From assembly GCA_903847975.1 (NCBI GenBank), contig CAINFC010000122.1:32190-96189 (forward strand): DNA of 64,000 bases, read 5' to 3'. Positions 34,101-42,895 of this stretch are shown here, piece by piece. This stretch comes from an uncultured Acidobacteriota bacterium. GTDB lineage: Bacteria; Acidobacteriota; UBA6911; CAINFC01. Position 1 is the first letter of the stretch. Each line of letters begins with the position of its first letter. A model generated the notes under the pieces. It made no database searches and had not been told where the DNA came from. It saw nothing but the letters and a program-made list of their open reading frames with translations. A program made the translations under genes and the position numbers.

Positions 34101-36204
34101 TCCGGATGGAAAGCCTTTATGGATGTTCGGAACCTACACAGACATCAGCGCCCGGAAGCGGCATGAAAGCGATTTGGAGGAAGCACGGATTGCGGCCGAA
34201 ACAGCCAACCGGGCCAAAAGCGAGTTTCTGGCCAACATGAGTCACGAAATTCGCACTCCCATGAACGGGGTGATTGGCATGACCGGATTGCTTCTGGATA
34301 CGGAGCTGTCGGAGGTGCAGCGCAAGTACACGGAAACCATTCGTGCCAGCGGCGAATCGCTGCTCGCTCTGATTAATGATGTCCTGGATTTTTCCAAGAT
34401 CGAGGCGGGCAAGCTCGAGCTGGAAACCCTCGATTTCGACCTTCTGAGCCTGCTCGACGACTTTGCCGCCACCCTGTCGGTGCGTGCCGGCGAGAAGGGA
34501 ATTGAACTGCTATGCGTTGCCGACAGCAATGTTCCGATTCTTCTGCGCGGCGATCCGGGCCGGCTCCGCCAGGTACTTACCAACCTGACTGGAAATGCCG
34601 TCAAATTTACGCGGGTCGGAGAAGTCTCGGTTCGCGCCTCGCTGCAGGAGATGCATGGGGAAAAAGTGGTTCTCCGCTTTACGGTTCGTGATACGGGTAT
34701 CGGAATCCCGGCCGCGAAGATCGAGTCGCTTTTCCAGAAATTCACGCAAGCAGATGCCTCCACAACCCGGCAGTTCGGCGGAACAGGCCTCGGCCTGGCT
34801 ATCTCAAAGCAGCTGGTCGAGTTGATGGGCGGAGAAATCGGGGTAAGCAGCCAGGAGGGTGTGGGCTCGGAATTCTGGTTCACGGTCGTGATGGTCGTGC
34901 AAGGCGAGTCTGTTGCGCACCGCTTCTCCTGTCCCGATCTGGTTGGAATCCGAGTCCTGGTCGTGGACGACAATCGAACCAACCGGGAGTTCCTTACCAC
35001 CCGGCTTTCCTCCTGGAGGATGCGCGTGGAGGAAGCGGAAAACGGATCGGCCGCCCTTCGGAACCTGTATCGTGCCGTCGAGGAAAAGGATCCTTTTCGA
35101 ATTGCCCTGATCGATATGCAGATGCCTTCGATGGACGGCAAAACCCTGGGGCGATTGATAAAGGCCGATAAAAGCCTCGGTGATACCCGCCTGGTGATGT
35201 TGACTTCCATGGGGATGCCCGGTGATGCGAAGCAGCTGGAGGAGATCGGCTTTTCCGCCTTTGCCCTCAAGCCGGTCCGGCAGCAGGAGCTGGAGATGGC
35301 TTTGGGGCAAGCCCTGGCGGAGCCGGGGGCCGCACTTCTGTCCCGGTCTGTTCCCTCCCGCCATTCCGTGCATGAGGTGCAAAACCTTTTTGCCGGTTCC
35401 AAGGCCAGAGTTCTGCTGGTGGAAGACAATATCACCAACCAGCAGGTAGCCGTCGGCATCCTGAACAAGATGGGACTGCGCGTCGACGCCGCCGCCAACG
35501 GGGCCGAGGCGGTAAATGCGGTTGGCATGATTCCGTACGATCTGGTCCTGATGGATGTGCAGATGCCGGAAATGGACGGCTTTGAAGCCACTCGCCGCAT
35601 CCGTTTCCAGCAGGCTGCGGCCGGCATACGTCCGGTTCCCATTATAGCCATGACGGCACATGCCATGCAGGGGGACAGGGAAAAGTGCCTTAATGCAGGG
35701 ATGGACGATTACATTTCCAAGCCTGTAACCCCGAAAACCCTGGCCGAATGCCTGAGCAAGTGGCTGGGGAAAGATAAGGAAATTCCGTTCCCTGTCCTCC
35801 ATGAGGGTTCCTTTCCGGAGAGAACGGCAGGATTTCCGGATAAGGTGCCTCCCATCTTCAACAAGGCCGAACTTGTAAGCCGGCTGATGGATGACGAGGA
35901 CCTTGTCCGGACGGTTGCTGAAAGCTTTTTAAAGGACCTTCCTGTTCAGATGCGAGTGCTTCGCGAGACTCTGAAAGAGGGAAATGCCAGGGAGGCGGAG
36001 CGCCTGGGGCACTCCATAAAAGGGGCGGCGGCCAATGTGGGCGGATTGCAGCTGCGCGATGTCGCCCTGGCCATGGAGCTGGATTGCCGGTCAGGAAAGC
36101 TGAAGGCCGCCTGGGAGCAAATGGATGTCCTGGAAAAGGAGTTTGACCTCCTGCAGCGCGCCATGAAAAAAGAAGTATTCCACGAAGGGAACAGCGGATC
36201 GTGA
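31159..36204 (+). CDS. Hybrid sensor histidine kinase with two receivers and Hpt domain
   Basis: A 1681-aa multi-step phosphorelay protein. Four TM segments at about 18-39, 204-225, 240-257 and 526-555 enclose two extracytoplasmic sensor regions, so the membrane part looks like two sensor modules in series. The cytoplasm holds PAS (about 573-692), GAF (about 700-870), PAS (about 880-1000), HisKA with H1029 (NMSHEIRTPMNGVIG), an HATPase with DTGIGIP and GGTGLGLAI boxes, receiver 1 (D1319 in ALIDMQMPSMDG), receiver 2 (D1466 in VLMDVQMPEMDG) and an Hpt domain with H1618 (LGHSIKGAAANVGG). The layout is BarA-like but with more input domains. It sits behind the PilZ gene, tying phosphorelay to c-di-GMP control; the partner regulator may be the HD-GYP protein. 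Confidence 0.9.
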   Translation: MKQNPRNWIFKNKNKNQFFLFLAVLAFVSCLLIWGTMALTDREMREEMYRGALLVAKAMDVGKMERLPFEPSDKYLPEFKQMDQLMRDLSGSLHISWAPASNYISIYSMKKRGGAIFFGPESILETDHRASPPGTLYKEPPPELDGVFERRHTVVIGPFTDEYGTFVSAFTPLIHPRTGQLVAVIGMDVMSGDWTRAVLEKAAIPIGLVLILFIVIVTFWISASRSAATARPVLRRLLPPMILIVFLLVASAAALLWHQQKRQIAGEQKGQASELENDLHSCLDQQSLGLGAALQAIIAHPDLPGALLREDTAALLRQWQAPYERMRQESGITHFCLLDGRRSCILRLHHPARRGDRVDSFTAREAERTGQKASGLELGPWGNLILRVVQPVFLDGKVAGFVELGKEVEEVLESLHNRSGNHLMILIRKELLNREKWEEGMRSLDRKADWNYMPDQVVDYASEERLPATYASWLKDLQAGSGQRDGELVFAGTDWWVSVTTLKVASGAEVGRLIVFRDISATKAAFFHLLVLGGTIGTILHVILFSFIYVLLRRTDAGILAQQTHLRESEARLVQMAEHSRIVIWEVDANGLFTYVSQVSEMVLGYKPEELVGHFHFYDLHLPGEREAAKSYAFEIIRQKGTLSNWVKCVAARSGRKVWISTNGLPILHADGTLLGYRGSDTDITERKMQEEADQRKAARRNREVEVVSRLAASNKLAQGLLEELCREMTEAGSFALDVSRVGVWLFENNGSRLVSLDSYEAIQGLHSSGAVLEEHEFRNELEALRNSKYVDAHDAMTDPRTAGYVDGYLKHYRIASMLDAVIRYGGEPLGALCFEQVGDPHHWEEDEISFACQLADQVALTISNRDRKKAEQALRQERQRLGAIIEGTNAGTWEWNVQSGEAIFNDRWVEMTGFSREELAPVSIETWRRLVHPEDREVSRALLEKHFRSQLDYYECETRICHKSGSWIWVLDRGKVATWTPDGKPLWMFGTYTDISARKRHESDLEEARIAAETANRAKSEFLANMSHEIRTPMNGVIGMTGLLLDTELSEVQRKYTETIRASGESLLALINDVLDFSKIEAGKLELETLDFDLLSLLDDFAATLSVRAGEKGIELLCVADSNVPILLRGDPGRLRQVLTNLTGNAVKFTRVGEVSVRASLQEMHGEKVVLRFTVRDTGIGIPAAKIESLFQKFTQADASTTRQFGGTGLGLAISKQLVELMGGEIGVSSQEGVGSEFWFTVVMVVQGESVAHRFSCPDLVGIRVLVVDDNRTNREFLTTRLSSWRMRVEEAENGSAALRNLYRAVEEKDPFRIALIDMQMPSMDGKTLGRLIKADKSLGDTRLVMLTSMGMPGDAKQLEEIGFSAFALKPVRQQELEMALGQALAEPGAALLSRSVPSRHSVHEVQNLFAGSKARVLLVEDNITNQQVAVGILNKMGLRVDAAANGAEAVNAVGMIPYDLVLMDVQMPEMDGFEATRRIRFQQAAAGIRPVPIIAMTAHAMQGDREKCLNAGMDDYISKPVTPKTLAECLSKWLGKDKEIPFPVLHEGSFPERTAGFPDKVPPIFNKAELVSRLMDDEDLVRTVAESFLKDLPVQMRVLRETLKEGNAREAERLGHSIKGAAANVGGLQLRDVALAMELDCRSGKLKAAWEQMDVLEKEFDLLQRAMKKEVFHEGNSGS

Positions 36205-36219
36205 GCCGCGCGGTGGTCC

Positions 36220-37173
36220 TCACTCCTGATAATGAACCGCGGTAAGGCCGGATTCGAGCGCCCAGCGAACTGCCTGGGCATACTCTCCACGGTTCAGGCG
36301 GCGTGCAATGCTCCGGCAGCGGAAGGCACCATAGGCGGGATGGTACTGCGACATCAGATTGACGCGGGTATCCCTGGGAAGGTGAGAGGCAATCCAGTTC
36401 AGGACCTCCCTGGTTCCGCTGCCATCTTCGGGCATTACCAGGTGCCGGATTACCAGACCTCGATGAACCAGGCCGTCTGCGGAAAGAATGGCGGTTCCCA
36501 CCTGGCGGTGCATTTCGGTGAGAGCTGCCTGCGTGGTGGAAACATATTTCCGGGCTCCGGAGCAGAAAGATTCGGCGTAGGAATCCTGCGAAAATTTAAA
36601 GTCAGGAAGGTAAATATCGACCACTCCATCCAGCAGACGAAGAATTTCCAGGCGCTCCCAGCCGCAGGTATTGTATACCACCGGGAGGTGCAGGCCCTGT
36701 TCGGCAGCCAGGGAAAGTGCCTGGAGGATGTGAGCCGCAAAATGGGTGGGAGAGACCAGGTTGATATTGTGGCACCCAAGGATCTGGAGCCGGAGCATCA
36801 TTCCTGCCAGCTCTTCCACGGAGCACTCATTCCCCTGGCCCTCGTGACTGATTTCCCAGTTCTGGCAAAATACGCAGCGCAGATGACATCCGGACAGGAA
36901 TATGGTTCCGGACCCTCCCGTTCCCACCAGAAAGCGTTCTTCACCGAAATGGGGGTGATGCGAGGAAACGACCAGCCGGTCAGTGCTTTGACAGACCCCG
37001 GTTTCCCCCTCGAGGCGATTGGCGCCGCACTCGCGCGGGCAGAGCCGGCAGCTTTCCATGATTTCCCAAAGTAACTTGCCCCGCTCTTTCAGCTCTCCCG
37101 ATTCATGAAGCCGAAGGTAGGCCGCACGGCGGGGCGGGCTTTCCTGGGTTTCCTGGATGGCGCCCGGGCTCAT
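36220..37173 (-). CDS. Radical SAM protein of the PflA-like type
   Basis: A 317-aa radical SAM enzyme. An N-terminal Cys cluster CRLCPRECGANRLEGETGVC is followed by the SAM [4Fe-4S] motif C-H-L-R-C-V-F-C and the GGE-like region. The protein then has VVYNTCGWERLEIL and PDFKFSQDSYA and a C-terminal YHPAYGAF typical of the COG1313 group of uncharacterised pyruvate-formate-lyase-activating-enzyme homologues. The true substrate is unknown. Its ATG overlaps the stop codon of the preceding esterase (ATGA). Confidence 0.85.
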   Translation of the reverse strand: MSPGAIQETQESPPRRAAYLRLHESGELKERGKLLWEIMESCRLCPRECGANRLEGETGVCQSTDRLVVSSHHPHFGEERFLVGTGGSGTIFLSGCHLRCVFCQNWEISHEGQGNECSVEELAGMMLRLQILGCHNINLVSPTHFAAHILQALSLAAEQGLHLPVVYNTCGWERLEILRLLDGVVDIYLPDFKFSQDSYAESFCSGARKYVSTTQAALTEMHRQVGTAILSADGLVHRGLVIRHLVMPEDGSGTREVLNWIASHLPRDTRVNLMSQYHPAYGAFRCRSIARRLNRGEYAQAVRWALESGLTAVHYQE

Positions 37174-38099
37174 CTTTTTTTCAAAAAGCCCTGTTCTTCC
37201 AGGAAGCGGTCCATTTCTTCGAGGACGGACTGGTAGGTCTTCTCATCCGCCCGGCCGTAGTTAAAGAAACCGTGCTCTTTATCCGGATAGGGAACCAGGC
37301 GGCAGCGGTTTCCGAAGGAGTCCATGGATTTTGCAAAGAGTTCCACGCTTTTAAAAGGAACCGTGGTATCTGCTGTACCGTGGAAAATGATTGTCGGCGG
37401 AATCCCCTTGCACAGGTGATGGTAGGGGGAAATCCGGGCCGGGTCCGTGCCTGCCCTCTGAGCCAGGGAGTCCATTTTTTCTTTGGGAAAGATCGTCTCC
37501 AGGCCCGCGGGCGACAGGATCAGGGCCGGATTGAAAAGGACCATGGCATCGGGTACGGAGCTGACTGCCATGTCTTCTCCTGCCTCTTCGAATCCGGTGA
37601 CTGTTCCGGTGCAGGCGGCGATATGCCCTCCGGCGGACCCGCCGCCTGCCGCGATGCGCCGGGGATCGATTCCCAGCTCCGAAGAGTGGGAGCGAATCCA
37701 TCGCACCGCCGATTTGGCATCCTGAACGCACTCCGGGATTTTAACTCCGTGGCGTGAAGCGACCCGGTAATCGGCGGAAATGGCAACCATACCCCGGGAA
37801 GCCAGGTGTTGACACTGGGTGAGAAATTGTCCTGGACTGCCCGAGCTCCAGCCCCCGCCAAAGAAAAAAACGATGGCCGGAGACCGGTCGGAAGCCTTGT
37901 GGCCGGCAGGCTGAAAAATATAGAGGCTCAGTTTGGCCTTTCCCACCGTTTTATAGATGCGCTCCTGCGCTCCCGGCATCGCGGGAGGATACGAAAATCC
38001 GGCTGCCGGCTTGGAGTTGGAGGGTGCCTGGGCGAAAAGGAACGTGAGCCAGAAGGAGAGGACCAGACCCACAATCAGAGCTTTCCCTTGTTTTTTCAT
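37170..38099 (-). CDS. Exported alpha/beta-hydrolase (esterase/lipase-like)
   Basis: A 309-aa protein with a signal peptide (about residues 1-25, LSFWLTFLFAQA). The hydrolase core has the oxyanion loop FFFGGGW (in place of HGGG), the nucleophile elbow GGGSAGGH with the Ser, an Asp in DTTVPFKSVE-like GTADTTVPF and the His of DKEHGFFNYG. Family IV (HSL-like) or acetylxylan-esterase-like activity is plausible. ATG 38099 has AGGAGT upstream. It lies 23 bases after the TrmJ-like gene. Confidence 0.85.
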   Translation of the reverse strand: MKKQGKALIVGLVLSFWLTFLFAQAPSNSKPAAGFSYPPAMPGAQERIYKTVGKAKLSLYIFQPAGHKASDRSPAIVFFFGGGWSSGSPGQFLTQCQHLASRGMVAISADYRVASRHGVKIPECVQDAKSAVRWIRSHSSELGIDPRRIAAGGGSAGGHIAACTGTVTGFEEAGEDMAVSSVPDAMVLFNPALILSPAGLETIFPKEKMDSLAQRAGTDPARISPYHHLCKGIPPTIIFHGTADTTVPFKSVELFAKSMDSFGNRCRLVPYPDKEHGFFNYGRADEKTYQSVLEEMDRFLEEQGFLKKR

Positions 38100-38122
38100 C
38101 AGCCATTTACTCCTTATGGTTG

Positions 38123-38950
38123 TCAGGAGCCGCTATCCTTCGGGCCCTCTTCGACGGGCGCTCCGGCGCGGCGGTACCAGTTAATCTGCCGCATGATTCC
38201 CCGAATGATTCGGCTTTCGCGGCTGTCCAGCCCGGCACGGGCGAAAATTCGCTTCAGGACCAGCATCATCCGCTCCGGATCATCGGAGGGTAGAAAGCCG
38301 ATCCGGGACAAGGCGTCGCGCACGTGCTCGAACATTCCGTCCAGTTCAATCTGCGGGGCCAGGACCCGTTTGCGCTGGCGTTTCGGAAAAGTGGCCATGT
38401 TCATTTCATAGCACAGGAGCAGAACGGCCTGCGCCAGGTTGAGGGAGCTGAATGCCAGATCCGTCGGGATGCAGGTAACGTATTGGCAGTGCTCGATATC
38501 CTCGTTGCTCAATCCGCTGGACTCCGGCCCGAAAACGAGGGCCACGCGGTTGTCCAGGGTCAGCGGGGCGATCAGTTCCGCCATTTCCCGAGGGGAGAGC
38601 GAGTCCTTGCGCCGGCGTCCCCGCCGCGCGGAGGTGGCGACGGTGATGGCGGCGGTGGCCATTGCATCTCCCAGGCTGTCATAGGACCGGGCGTTCTGCA
38701 GAATGTCGTCGGCCCCGCAGGCCATCTGGATGCTGAGTTCTGTCAGTTCGGTGTGAGGCCGAACCATCGCCATGTGGTGAACGCGCATGTTTTTCATGGC
38801 GCGGGCCGCGGCGCCGATATTTCCGGGATGCTGCGGGTTTACCAGAATAACAGAGACATTATCCAGGTTGGCGCTTAGGATGGGTTTTGTGCCGGGATTC
38901 ATCTTTTTGCCTGGTCCTTCGCTCTGCGGTTCGAAATGTTCCAATTCCAT
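38123..38950 (-). CDS. TrmJ/TrmH-family (SPOUT) RNA methyltransferase
   Basis: A SPOUT-fold 2'-O-methyltransferase of 275 aa. Motif 1 is NPQHPGNIGAAARAMKNM, motif 2 LVFGPESSGLSNEDIEHC and motif 3 SLNLAQAVLLLCYE; the last two form the trefoil-knot SAM site. A C-terminal helical tail of about 90 residues resembles TrmJ, which modifies tRNA position 32. ATG 38950 has AAGG 6 nt ahead; ATG 38902 is the alternative and would remove an acidic leader. Confidence 0.86.
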   Translation of the reverse strand: MELEHFEPQSEGPGKKMNPGTKPILSANLDNVSVILVNPQHPGNIGAAARAMKNMRVHHMAMVRPHTELTELSIQMACGADDILQNARSYDSLGDAMATAAITVATSARRGRRRKDSLSPREMAELIAPLTLDNRVALVFGPESSGLSNEDIEHCQYVTCIPTDLAFSSLNLAQAVLLLCYEMNMATFPKRQRKRVLAPQIELDGMFEHVRDALSRIGFLPSDDPERMMLVLKRIFARAGLDSRESRIIRGIMRQINWYRRAGAPVEEGPKDSGS

Positions 38951-39071
38951 TTTTACCTTGTCCGGTTCATTGTAACATTGACGGGGAGTCCGTTGTCGAT
39001 AGGAATTGTGCCGTGCCTCCGGTTCCTTTGTGGCATAATATTCCCTCAATTTTTATTTCGGAAAGGGAAAC

Positions 39072-40628
39072 ATGAAACTGCCGGTTGAAGAAAATCCGCT
39101 TTATTTGCAAAGGGTGGCCAAGCTGGGAGAAATCCGCTCCCGGGGTACGGATCCGTATCCGCGTAAATTCGATTATACCCACTCCCTGCCGCAGCTGGTT
39201 GCGGAAATGGGCTCGCTGGATTCGGCGGCTCTTGAGCAGCGCCAGGATCAGGCCGTACGGGCCTGCGGGCGCATTGTGGCCATGCGCGGCTTCGGCAAGG
39301 CCTGTTTCCTTCAGCTGGCGGAGGGGGGAGCTCGCCTGCAGGTCTATGTGAAGAAGGACCAGGTGCCGGCGGAGGATTTCGAGCTGCTGGGGATGCTGGA
39401 TGTGGGGGATTTTATCGGCGTGGATGGGCCCCTTTTCCGCACCAAGACCCAGGAGCTCACGGTTCTTGTGAAAAAAATGACCCTTTTATCCAAGGGGCTG
39501 CTCCCTCTTCCGGAAAAATGGCACGGCTTGACGGATGTGGAACTAAGGTACCGGCAGAGGTACCTTGACCTGGTGGTAAACCCGGAGGTAAGAAATACGT
39601 TCGTGGTTCGCAGCCGAGTCATTCAGGAATTGCGTCGCTTTCTGGATGCGAGGCGGTATATCGAGGTGGAAACTCCGATGATGCACCCCATCGCCGGCGG
39701 AGCCACCGCCCGTCCATTTAAAACCTTTCACAACGCCCTCGGGATGCCTTTTTTTCTTCGCATTGCACCGGAGCTGTACCTGAAGCGTCTGATCGTCGGA
39801 GGATTGGAAAGGGTTTACGAAATCAACCGGAATTTCCGCAATGAAGGAGTCTCCACACAGCACAATCCGGAATTCACCATGCTCGAGTTTTATCAGGCTT
39901 ACAGCGACTTCCGCGACCTGATGGCTCTCACCGAGGAAATGCTCACCGGACTGGCGGAAACCATTACCGGCTCCCGCACGGTTTCTTATTGCGGGCACAC
40001 CATATCGTTTGACAGCTGGCGGCGCTTCCGGCTGAAGGAAGCCATCTGTCATTTTTGGGATGAAAAATGCGGGACGGCTCCCGTGGAAGAGGACCTGGCA
40101 GATGCCGGCAAGCTGGAGAGACTGCTGCGCTCCTGCCGGATCGAGCCTCCCAAGGACTCCTCGGCGGGCCAGCTGCTGGGGCTGCTTTTCGAGACCGTCG
40201 TGGAGGAGCATCTGATTCAGCCCACCTTCATTTTCGATTACCCGGTCGAACTTTCTCCCCTGTCCAAAAAGTGCCCGGACGATCCCTCTACCGTGGAGCG
40301 CTTCGAGCTTTATATCGGAGGCTTCGAGATTGCCAATGCCTACAGTGAGCTGAATGATCCCATGGACCAGTTTGCCCGGTTCGAGGAGCAGGTTCGGAGC
40401 CGGGGCCGCGGCGACGACGAGGCGCACGAAATGGACGAGGATTATGTCCGCGCCCTGGCGTACGGTATGCCTCCCACGGCGGGAGAAGGGATCGGAATCG
40501 ACCGGCTGGTCATGATTCTGACGGATTCCCGCTCGATTCGCGATGTGATTCTGTTTCCGCATTTGCGACCGGAACAGGGAAGAAGCACGGAAGCCGCGGA
40601 GCCGGTTGAAGAAAAGCCGCACGCATGA
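39072..40628 (+). CDS. lysS: Lysyl-tRNA synthetase (class II)
   Basis: A 518-aa class II synthetase. An OB-fold anticodon-binding domain (about 60-150) leads to the catalytic core with motif 1 [26 protein letters not shown], motif 2 [23 protein letters not shown] and motif 3 [14 protein letters not shown]. The [15 protein letters not shown] [11 protein letters not shown] end is typical of LysS. GGAAAGGG precedes the ATG. The stop overlaps the next ATG (ATGA), making a lysS-lol operon as in many bacteria. Confidence 0.96.
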   Translation: MKLPVEENPLYLQRVAKLGEIRSRGTDPYPRKFDYTHSLPQLVAEMGSLDSAALEQRQDQAVRACGRIVAMRGFGKACFLQLAEGGARLQVYVKKDQVPAEDFELLGMLDVGDFIGVDGPLFRTKTQELTVLVKKMTLLSKGLLPLPEKWHGLTDVELRYRQRYLDLVVNPEVRNTFVVRSRVIQELRRFLDARRYIEVETPMMHPIAGGATARPFKTFHNALGMPFFLRIAPELYLKRLIVGGLERVYEINRNFRNEGVSTQHNPEFTMLEFYQAYSDFRDLMALTEEMLTGLAETITGSRTVSYCGHTISFDSWRRFRLKEAICHFWDEKCGTAPVEEDLADAGKLERLLRSCRIEPPKDSSAGQLLGLLFETVVEEHLIQPTFIFDYPVELSPLSKKCPDDPSTVERFELYIGGFEIANAYSELNDPMDQFARFEEQVRSRGRGDDEAHEMDEDYVRALAYGMPPTAGEGIGIDRLVMILTDSRSIRDVILFPHLRPEQGRSTEAAEPVEEKPHA

Positions 40629-41872
40629 GGCTGGAGCTTTTTATCGCCTGGCGCTACCTGACTTCCCGGCGGAAGCAAACCCTGGTGCCGGTGATTTCCT
40701 TAATCGCCATACTGGGCATTGCCGCCGGAGTGATGGCCATGATCATCGCTCTGGCTCTTTCCACCGGTTTTCGCGAAGAGATTCAGACGCGCATCCTGTT
40801 TGCTACCTCCCACATCAACCTGATGCGTCTGGACAGCGGGCCGATCGGCGGCCTCGATCCGCTGCTGCAGAAGATCGGCACTTTTCCGGGTGTGAAGTCG
40901 GCTGCCCCGGTGATTTACGACCAGGTTTTCCTCTCTTCCGGAAACCGTTCTCACGGCGCCGTTCTCAAGGGAATCGAGCCGGAAAGGGAAAAGCGTTTCG
41001 GGGAATTGCGGCAGCAGCTGCTTCAGGGTACGCTGGAGGAGCTGGAAAGGTCCGGTCCGTCCGGAAAGGAGGCCGTCCTGGCAGGCATCATCCTGGGGAA
41101 GGAGCTGGCCGACAGCCTCAGCCTGCACCTTGGGGATACGGTGCGCGCCTATTCCGCAAGGGGGCGCCTCAGCCCCATGGGGATGGTTCCTGGCATTCGC
41201 AACTACCGGGTTGTGGGAATCTTCGCCTCCGGACTGTGGGACTACGACCTGAACTGGGCCTATGTCTCCCTGTCGTCCGCCCAGAGCTTTTTCAACATGC
41301 CGGCCGGCAGTGCAGGTGTGGTTGAGGTCCGGGTGACGGATATTTACGACGTGGAGGCTATTTCCCAAAAGTTACTCGCCAGGGCGGGGCCGGGCTTCAC
41401 GGCCACACACTGGATTGACCTGAACCGCCCCCTTTTTTCCGCCATGAAGTTGGAAAAGCTGGCCATGTTCGTGACCGTCTGCCTGATCGTCATGGTAGCG
41501 GCACTCAACATCGTTACCACCCTGGTGATGATGGTGATGGAAAAAAACCGGGATATCGGAATTCTGAACGCCATGGGCGCCACGGAAAGGAACATCCTCC
41601 GGGTTTTCATGCTGCAGGGGCTGGTGCTCGGGACGATCGGGACTCTGGCTGGATCCGTCCTCGGCGTGGCGGTCAGCTGGTTGCTGGATCGCTACCGGTT
41701 GATCCGCCTGGAGCCCGAAGTTTACGCGATTCCCTATGTGCCTTTCCAGGTGCAAGGGGCGGACGTGCTGCTGGTTGCCTTTTCTGCCATACTGATTTCT
41801 TTTCTGGCAACGCTTTACCCGGCCCGAACCGCCGCCCGGCTCAATCCCGTCGAGGCGCTGCGCTATGAATGA
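40625..41872 (+). CDS. lolC: Lipoprotein-releasing ABC transporter permease (LolC/LolE family)
   Basis: A 415-aa inner-membrane permease with four TM segments: one near the N-terminus and three after a large periplasmic domain (about 50-270). Family features are [18 protein letters not shown] at the start and, late, [14 protein letters not shown] with the FtsX pattern. With the next gene it should form a LolCDE-like complex that extracts outer-membrane lipoproteins. Only a single permease gene is present, so a homodimer (LolF-like) is likely. Confidence 0.9.
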   Translation: MRLELFIAWRYLTSRRKQTLVPVISLIAILGIAAGVMAMIIALALSTGFREEIQTRILFATSHINLMRLDSGPIGGLDPLLQKIGTFPGVKSAAPVIYDQVFLSSGNRSHGAVLKGIEPEREKRFGELRQQLLQGTLEELERSGPSGKEAVLAGIILGKELADSLSLHLGDTVRAYSARGRLSPMGMVPGIRNYRVVGIFASGLWDYDLNWAYVSLSSAQSFFNMPAGSAGVVEVRVTDIYDVEAISQKLLARAGPGFTATHWIDLNRPLFSAMKLEKLAMFVTVCLIVMVAALNIVTTLVMMVMEKNRDIGILNAMGATERNILRVFMLQGLVLGTIGTLAGSVLGVAVSWLLDRYRLIRLEPEVYAIPYVPFQVQGADVLLVAFSAILISFLATLYPARTAARLNPVEALRYE

Positions 41873-42539
41873 TTTCCTTCAGGCCGACGGACTTTTCAAG
41901 TCCTATACCGCAGGCGGGCAAACCATCCAGGTGCTCTGCGGACTGAACCTGATCCTGCCTGCCGGGGATATCCTGGCGGTGGTGGGCGAAAGCGGTTCGG
42001 GCAAAAGCACTCTTCTGCACCTTCTGGGGGGTATGGATCGTCCGGATCAGGGCACGGTGAGAGTGGAAGGGACGGATATCTACCGCCTGCCGTCGGCAGA
42101 GCTGGCCGGATTTCGCAACCGGAAGATCGGTTTTGTGTTCCAGTTTCACCACCTGCTTCCGGAATTCAGCGCCCTGGAAAATCTGGTCGTACCCCAGCTG
42201 ATCATGGGTAGGAACCGTCGAGCTGCAGCCGAAGCCGCGGCCCTGCTGTTGCAGGAAGTCGGTCTGGAAAAAAGGGCGAGACATCGCCCGGCCGAACTTT
42301 CCGGGGGAGAGCAGCAAAGGGTAGCCTTGGCCCGTGCTCTGGTGACAAATCCGGACCTCCTGCTGGCGGATGAGCCGACCGGCAACCTGGATGGCCGAAC
42401 GGCGGGAGCCATCGAAGAGCTGCTGATGGAAATTCATGCCCGTCGCGGACTGACCATTCTGCTGGTGACCCACAGCGAAAAACTGGCCCGCGCCTGCCGT
42501 CGGCTCATGCGTCTTGAAAACGGGGTACTCCTCAGGTAA
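41865..42539 (+). CDS. lolD: Lipoprotein-releasing ABC transporter ATPase
   Basis: A 224-aa ABC ATPase: Walker [18 protein letters not shown]-loop [12 protein letters not shown], signature [15 protein letters not shown] and Walker [13 protein letters not shown], ending with a switch His in TLLVTHSE-like ILLVTHSE. This is the MacB/LolD subgroup. It overlaps the permease gene by 8 bases. The operon ends here; the next 350 bases are non-coding. Confidence 0.93.
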   Translation: MNDFLQADGLFKSYTAGGQTIQVLCGLNLILPAGDILAVVGESGSGKSTLLHLLGGMDRPDQGTVRVEGTDIYRLPSAELAGFRNRKIGFVFQFHHLLPEFSALENLVVPQLIMGRNRRAAAEAAALLLQEVGLEKRARHRPAELSGGEQQRVALARALVTNPDLLLADEPTGNLDGRTAGAIEELLMEIHARRGLTILLVTHSEKLARACRRLMRLENGVLLR

Positions 42540-42895
42540 CATGATTCGGCTCCCTGAGGCTTGGTTTATCATAGGAAGTACGTTTTGAAGCGGGAATGGG
42601 AACCATTTTTGATTCGGAACGTATCGGGGGAGAATAGTTCTGTAATGTCTTTCATGGCAAACAAAAACGGATCCGAGGGGGAAGCGAGATAATAACCGGA
42701 ATTTTGAACCGCCCTAATGAAATTTCCATCTTTGAGTCCATGGGTAAATGGACCAAATCCAAGAAATCCACCGGGATTTTTCTCGCAGGCATGGGATTGT
42801 CTTTTCCTTCGGGGCCGGTCAATAAACAAAATTTCTATCTGGAAGTGCAATCCTGCACCGAAGTTTGATATCTTAATGGCGCATTTTTTTTTGGA
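42540..42895. other. Intergenic region upstream of bamA, no convincing gene
   Basis: Composition drifts to lower GC than the flanking genes. A 93-codon minus-strand frame (42569-42850) lacks a ribosome site and family resemblance. A run of eight Ts just precedes the bamA start. No clear promoter hexamers were found. Confidence 0.4.

Noticed and set aside
34242..35666. Minus-strand open frame of 474 codons inside the hybrid kinase
   Set aside because: Ser/Arg-rich antisense shadow of kinase and receiver domains that carry all expected motifs.
42569..42850. Small minus-strand gene (93 codons)
   Set aside because: No ribosome site, no homology that I recognise, and lies in low-GC spacer before bamA.
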